Source: Pirellulales bacterium (GTDB lineage: Bacteria > Planctomycetota > Planctomycetia > Pirellulales > JAEUIK01). Taken from it: a DNA stretch of 64,000 nucleotides. The DNA lies in the NCBI GenBank assembly GCA_019636335.1, contig JAHBXR010000017.1, positions 62,001 through 126,000 on the forward strand, in the 5' to 3' direction. Below are positions 60,382 to 64,000 of this stretch, piece after piece. The notes beneath the pieces are model-generated. The model was not told the origin of the DNA. It was given only the letters and a program-made list of their open reading frames with translations, and did no database searches. Position numbers and translations under genes: made by a program. Position 1 is the stretch's first letter, and every line of letters begins with the position of its first letter.

Positions 60382-61770
60382 TCATGCCAGCAGTTCTGGC
60401 ACCACATTTCCGGCGGGGACCAGGCGGAACGGGCGACCGAGCGAGTCGTGGATTTCGCTCGCCGGTGAAATGCCCAATTGGTGGTAGATCGTCGAGATGA
60501 TATCGCCGGGCACGAGAGGATCGCGGGCCGGAAAGGCCCCGATGCGATCGCTGGCGCCATGGACGTACCCCCCGCGGAAGCCGCCCCCGGCGAGCATCAG
60601 AGAATAGCACCAGTTCCAGTGATCGCGGCCACCGTTGTTGGCGTTGATCTTCGGCGAACGGCCAAAATCTCCCAGCACCGCCACGATCGTGCGATCGAGC
60701 AGCCCGCGCGCGGCGAGATCGCCGATCAGGCTCGTGCAGGCGGCATCGAACTGCGGCAGCAGCGTGCTCTTGAGCGATTGAAAGTTGCTGCCGTGCGTGT
60801 CCCAGGTGGCGTTGGCATCGGGCGCCCAAGAGATGTTGACGAGCCGGGTGCCTGCCTCGATCAGTCGCCGTGCCAGCAGCACGCTTTGACCATAGATATT
60901 GCGACCGTACGAGTCGCGCACCGCGTCGGTCTCTTCCGAGAGGCGGAACGCGCGCTGTGTGTCGGGGGAGGTGAGCAGGTCGAGGGCCCGATGCTGCATG
61001 CGATCCATGGCATCGAGGGTCTCGCGCAGGGGCATGGCCTCGCGTTCGCGATCCAAGCCATCGAACAGCGCACGGCGCGCGGCGAGCCGCTCGAGCGAGA
61101 CATCGGCCGAGAGGGTGAGTTCGGGCACACCGAAGTCGGCGGCGTTCGGATCGCGCAGCACGAAGAGGGGATCGTAGGCGCGCCCCAGGATGCCGCCGAA
61201 GAAGCCCGGTTGCGGCGGCCCCCCGGCCCCTTCTTTCGTGATGTAGGGCAGCGTCACGTGCGGCACGATGGTGCGCTCGGGGGGGCGGCGCAGGGCCAAC
61301 ACCGAGCCGGGCGAAGGATGATCGGTAGGGAGAGTGCCCCCGCCGATCTCGCCCCGATCGTGTCCGGTGAGGGACGTATAGACCGCCGCGGCGTGCGCGT
61401 TGTTCACACTGTGATGCATCGAACGGACGATGGTCGCCCGGTGGATCTCGGTGGCCAGACGGGGCAGATGTTCGGACAATTGCACGCCGGCCAGCGACGT
61501 GCTGATCGGGTTGAATTCGCCCCGAATACCGTCTGGCGCATGGGGCTTCATGTCCCACATATCGAGATGGCTGGGCCCACCGTTCAAGAAGATGATGATG
61601 CACGAGTCCGCGCGCGGCGCGAGGCCGGACTCGGCCGCCTTGGCCTGCGCCGCCAACAGACGCGGCAACGTAATGCCAGCCAGGCCCAGTCCCCCCACTT
61701 CCAGCATGCGACGGCGCGTCAAACGCGGTGCGTTGGTCGGACCAGCCAGACGGTCGTCACGTCGGGGCAT
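60382..61770 (-). CDS. DUF1501 protein with Tat signal (alkaline-phosphatase-like fold)
   Basis: A 462-residue protein with a twin-arginine signal (LTRRRMLEVGGLGLAGITLP). The DUF1501 body matches the sulfatase/alkaline-phosphatase superfamily: CIIIFLNGGPSHLDMWDMKP (about 57-76), NISWAPDANATWDTHGSNF and VVAVLGDFGRSPKINANNGGRDHW (about 350-375), where Asp and His residues occupy metal-ligand positions. Planctomycetes carry dozens of such genes, usually paired with DUF1549/DUF1553 cytochrome-like genes. No such partner is adjacent here. Its role is unknown; extracellular organophosphate or sulfate ester hydrolysis is the common guess. Confidence 0.92.
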   Translation of the reverse strand: MPRRDDRLAGPTNAPRLTRRRMLEVGGLGLAGITLPRLLAAQAKAAESGLAPRADSCIIIFLNGGPSHLDMWDMKPHAPDGIRGEFNPISTSLAGVQLSEHLPRLATEIHRATIVRSMHHSVNNAHAAAVYTSLTGHDRGEIGGGTLPTDHPSPGSVLALRRPPERTIVPHVTLPYITKEGAGGPPQPGFFGGILGRAYDPLFVLRDPNAADFGVPELTLSADVSLERLAARRALFDGLDREREAMPLRETLDAMDRMQHRALDLLTSPDTQRAFRLSEETDAVRDSYGRNIYGQSVLLARRLIEAGTRLVNISWAPDANATWDTHGSNFQSLKSTLLPQFDAACTSLIGDLAARGLLDRTIVAVLGDFGRSPKINANNGGRDHWNWCYSLMLAGGGFRGGYVHGASDRIGAFPARDPLVPGDIISTIYHQLGISPASEIHDSLGRPFRLVPAGNVVPELLA

Positions 61771-61978
61771 CGCAAGGTTCGCTGTTTCGGCGTCACGGAA
61801 GGGACAGCGTCCGGCCAGATAGTCCAGCCGTGTCGAGTGTAACGGTCACGCGAGCGGGGGGCAAATCTCGCGGCGGGCGGGGGCGATTCGAGTGGGGTGA
61901 GTTGTGGCCGTTCGGAAGTAGAATGGCACGTTCCCGTACTTCGCAGTCCACGTTTGTCTTACGGTACTGTTTGCTCCG

Positions 61979-63124
61979 ATGCCTCCCGTCACTGTTCCAC
62001 CGCTCGATCCCTGGTATCTCGAGCACCTGGTCTGCCCGGTCGATCGGGCGCCGCTGCGCTACGAAGGGGGGCGGCTCGTTTCGGAACGCGGTCGCGAGTA
62101 TGGCATTTGCGACGGAGTGCCGGTGATGCTCGTGCCCGAGGTCCAGCGCACGCATTGGGTCTTCACCTATTCGCTTTATGCGGCCGACAACGTTCACTGT
62201 CCGATCCACCAGGTGCGGCTCGAAAAGCATCCCGATCGGCTGATCTGCCACGAGGGACACGAGTACAAGATCGACAACGGCCGGCCGCTCGAATTGATTC
62301 CCGAGATGCCCCGCTCCCCCTGGGCGTTTGGATACGAGGACGAACTGCGCGAGTTCGAGACCTCGACCGATCCCGCGCGGGTCGATCCGTTCGTCAAGCG
62401 CGTCATTCACGCCAGCGGCGGCCGCTTGTGGGCGAAGCGGGTGGGCAATCTCCACGGCTATCCGATTCCCGAGATTCCTCTGTCCGCCGGCGAGGGGCGC
62501 AAGTTTCTCGAACTGGGGTGCAACTGGGGCCGCTGGTGCGTGGCGGCCGCGCGGCGCGGATACGACGTCGTCGGAATCGACCCATCGATTCAAGGCATCC
62601 AAGCGGCGCAGCGCGTGACGCGACAGTTGGGCGTGAAGGCCCGCTTTCTCGTGGCCGACTCGCGCTATCTTCCCTTTGCCGACGATTCGTTCGATGTCGT
62701 CTTCTCGTACAGCGTGCTGCAAAGCATGGCCAAGGAGAATGTGGGCGAGACGATGCAGGGGGTCAGGCGGATCCTCACGCCTGGTGGCTACAGCAAGATC
62801 CAGATGGCGAATGCCTGGGGACCGCTGCAGTTGTTCAATCGCTGGCGCTATCGCCACCGGCCCGACGATCCCACGGCCTTTCTCGCGCGGTGGTGGACGG
62901 TGGCCGAGTTGCAGGAGCAGTTCGGCGCTTGGGTCGGCCCGAGCGAGGTCTCGATCGACGGCTTCTTGAGCCTCAACCCCCAGGCGGCCGAGGCGCACCT
63001 GTTACCCTGGCACTATCGGCCGATCGTCTATGCGTCGGATGCGCTCCGCGCGGTGTCGCGCGTCGTGCCCCCCCTCAAATATGTCGCCGACAGTGTTTAC
63101 GTCACCTCGACGAAGCGTCGTTAG
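61979..63124 (+). CDS. Class I methyltransferase with duplicated Trm112-like N-terminal modules
   Basis: A 381-residue protein. Two related ~40-residue modules precede the enzyme: HLVCPVDRAPLRYEGGRLVS…YGICDGVPVMLVPE (about 17-54) and VHCPIHQVRLEKHPDRLICH…YKIDNGRPLELIPE (about 73-110), both shaped like the Trm112/UPF0434 zinc ribbon with Cys/His only partly conserved. Residues about 165-290 are the SAM domain with motif I FLELGCNWGRWCVAAARRGY, DVVGIDPSIQGI and DSFDVVFSYSVLQSM. The acceptor is unknown. A TAGAAT box lies 55 bases before the ATG. Its stop overlaps the stop of the convergent gene by 4 bases. Confidence 0.85.
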   Translation: MPPVTVPPLDPWYLEHLVCPVDRAPLRYEGGRLVSERGREYGICDGVPVMLVPEVQRTHWVFTYSLYAADNVHCPIHQVRLEKHPDRLICHEGHEYKIDNGRPLELIPEMPRSPWAFGYEDELREFETSTDPARVDPFVKRVIHASGGRLWAKRVGNLHGYPIPEIPLSAGEGRKFLELGCNWGRWCVAAARRGYDVVGIDPSIQGIQAAQRVTRQLGVKARFLVADSRYLPFADDSFDVVFSYSVLQSMAKENVGETMQGVRRILTPGGYSKIQMANAWGPLQLFNRWRYRHRPDDPTAFLARWWTVAELQEQFGAWVGPSEVSIDGFLSLNPQAAEAHLLPWHYRPIVYASDALRAVSRVVPPLKYVADSVYVTSTKRR

Positions 63125-64000
63125 TAGCCCAACCCCGGGCCGACGAGCGCCGCCGTGCCCACCGTTCCCTCGGTGATGTGGAACATTGAGGGGAAGCGCT
63201 CTTCCCAGCCGCGATTGCCCGCCGGGCAATACTGGCGACCGTTCCCCTCGATGGCGGCGACCGTGGGAATCCGCGCGGCAAGACTTGCCGAGTGCAAAAA
63301 CGACGCCCCGGGGCAGGTCAGATCCTGCACGCAGAGGAACATACCGAACTTCTGTGCCGCGGCGCCCATCAGCAGGGCCTCGGTGTGCCCCTTGCAGGCC
63401 TTGAGGGCCACGCCGCTGTAGCCCAGTTCCCGCGCGAGGAGCAGGCTTTCAAGATCGACGAGCGACTCGTCGATCACTACCGGCTTAATCTGCGCGGCGC
63501 GGTGCATGCGATTCTCGGGATTCGCTCGCAGGTCGCGATGCGTCGGCTGTTCAATGTATTGCACGCGGGCCAGCGCGGCAGGCGAGACTTCGGCCAGACG
63601 CCCGAGAAAATCGAGGACGTACTCGACGTTGGCGCAGCGCTCGTTGAAATCGAGCGAGTAGTTCCACTGGCGACAGCCGCGCGCTTGTTGTGCCGGCGCA
63701 GCAATCTGTTCGACCGCCGCCACGCGCGCCACGTCCCAGGCGAGGTCATCGCCATTCAGCTTGATCTTGAGGTGCGTGAGGCCATCGGCCGCTATCCACT
63801 CGGGTAGGGTCTCGGGCAGCCCATCGGCCAGACGCTGCGAAACGTCGGCGTCGGTCAAGGGATCGAGCGCCCCCACGAGATGGTACAGCGGCATTCGCGA
63901 CTTCGGCGTGCGGAGCGTATAGCGATCGAGATATTCGCCCGCAAAGTCCGGCGTGAGCCAGGCTGACAGGTCGCGGCTGACATAGTCGGCCGAGAGCAGG
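63121..64000 (-). CDS. Enolase-superfamily (mandelate racemase/muconate lactonizing-like) enzyme, partial
   Basis: The 5' end runs off the right edge; the frame stays open to base 64000 with no start. The visible ~290 residues form the C-terminal barrel. Landmarks are HLKIKLNGDD (the KXK-type base), an acidic metal-ligand series represented by IEQPT and VVIDESLVDLES, and the second base region GVALKACKGHTEALL. Enolase-superfamily enzymes abstract a proton alpha to a carboxylate in racemisation, dehydration or lactonisation. The subgroup cannot be fixed from the fragment. The internal ATG at 63894 is not the real start because coding continues upstream (LSADYVSRDLSAWLTPDFAG precedes it). Confidence 0.85.
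   Translation of the reverse strand, partial: LLSADYVSRDLSAWLTPDFAGEYLDRYTLRTPKSRMPLYHLVGALDPLTDADVSQRLADGLPETLPEWIAADGLTHLKIKLNGDDLAWDVARVAAVEQIAAPAQQARGCRQWNYSLDFNERCANVEYVLDFLGRLAEVSPAALARVQYIEQPTHRDLRANPENRMHRAAQIKPVVIDESLVDLESLLLARELGYSGVALKACKGHTEALLMGAAAQKFGMFLCVQDLTCPGASFLHSASLAARIPTVAAIEGNGRQYCPAGNRGWEERFPSMFHITEGTVGTAALVGPGLGY

Noticed and set aside
60478..61842. 454-codon frame antisense to the DUF1501 gene
   Set aside because: High-GC shadow of a gene with an evident Tat signal and metal-site motifs.

Overview
The window reads as chromosome from a planctomycete, most likely of the order Pirellulales. The evidence is the high GC content by eye, several families typical of that group (DUF1501 with a Tat signal, DUF1571, DUF1207, DUF1080), an oversized SecA, and two copies of an interspersed palindrome whose translation gives the phrase 'TRSVSEG…LTLRV'. 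Core genes (secA, waaA, rpmG, metG, scpA) are mixed with accessory genes. I see no rRNA, tRNA, CRISPR array, prophage or intact insertion sequence.

Layout. 0.1-1.1 kb: a winged-helix/minimal nucleotidyltransferase gene overlapping a HEPN-like gene, behind a promoter whose -10 box lies inside a perfect palindrome. 1.2-10 kb: M48 metalloprotease, PhnP-like hydrolase, then secA, Kdo transferase (waaA) and ribosomal protein L33. 10-18 kb: a Tat-exported SBP56/methanethiol oxidase homologue, a DUF1571 protein, an FGGY kinase + sphingosine-1-phosphate-lyase-like operon with its own promoter and operator-like repeat, intergenic hairpins, and a thioredoxin-protease fusion. 18.7-25 kb: metG, a secreted TPR protein with a DPF-repeat tail, a DUF1080 protein, an NHS-type transporter and a universal stress protein. 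25-28 kb: a FixL/FixJ-like two-component pair.

28.5-43.9 kb is a surface-glycan locus: glycosyltransferase and sulfotransferase on the minus strand, and, divergently, a Wzm/Wzt-type ABC exporter, a two-domain putative glycosyltransferase, two methyltransferases, two paralogous GT2 enzymes and two more putative glycosyltransferases. With waaA, this suggests a Gram-negative-type envelope carrying an exported, probably methylated and sulfated glycan.

43.9-50 kb: quinone-oxidoreductase-like enzyme, a small secreted protein, a 47-residue membrane protein, a four-module antiporter (exchanger + TrkA-N + CBS + PTS EIIA), a stress protein and a Ca2+/cation exchanger, which together look like an ion-homeostasis module. 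50-56 kb: scpA, a pentapeptide-repeat protein, a hybrid histidine kinase with Hpt, and a receiver-ATPase fusion. 56-64 kb: small unknowns, acyl-CoA dehydrogenase, DUF1207 outer-membrane protein, DUF1501 protein, a methyltransferase with duplicated Trm112-like modules, and a partial enolase-superfamily gene running off the right edge.

The most interesting points are the self-contained regulatory design of the nucleotidyltransferase/HEPN unit, the kinase-lyase operon, the multi-domain antiporter with its tiny membrane partner, the thioredoxin-protease fusion, and several families of intergenic hairpins. All functional calls rest on reading motifs by eye; no database search was run.
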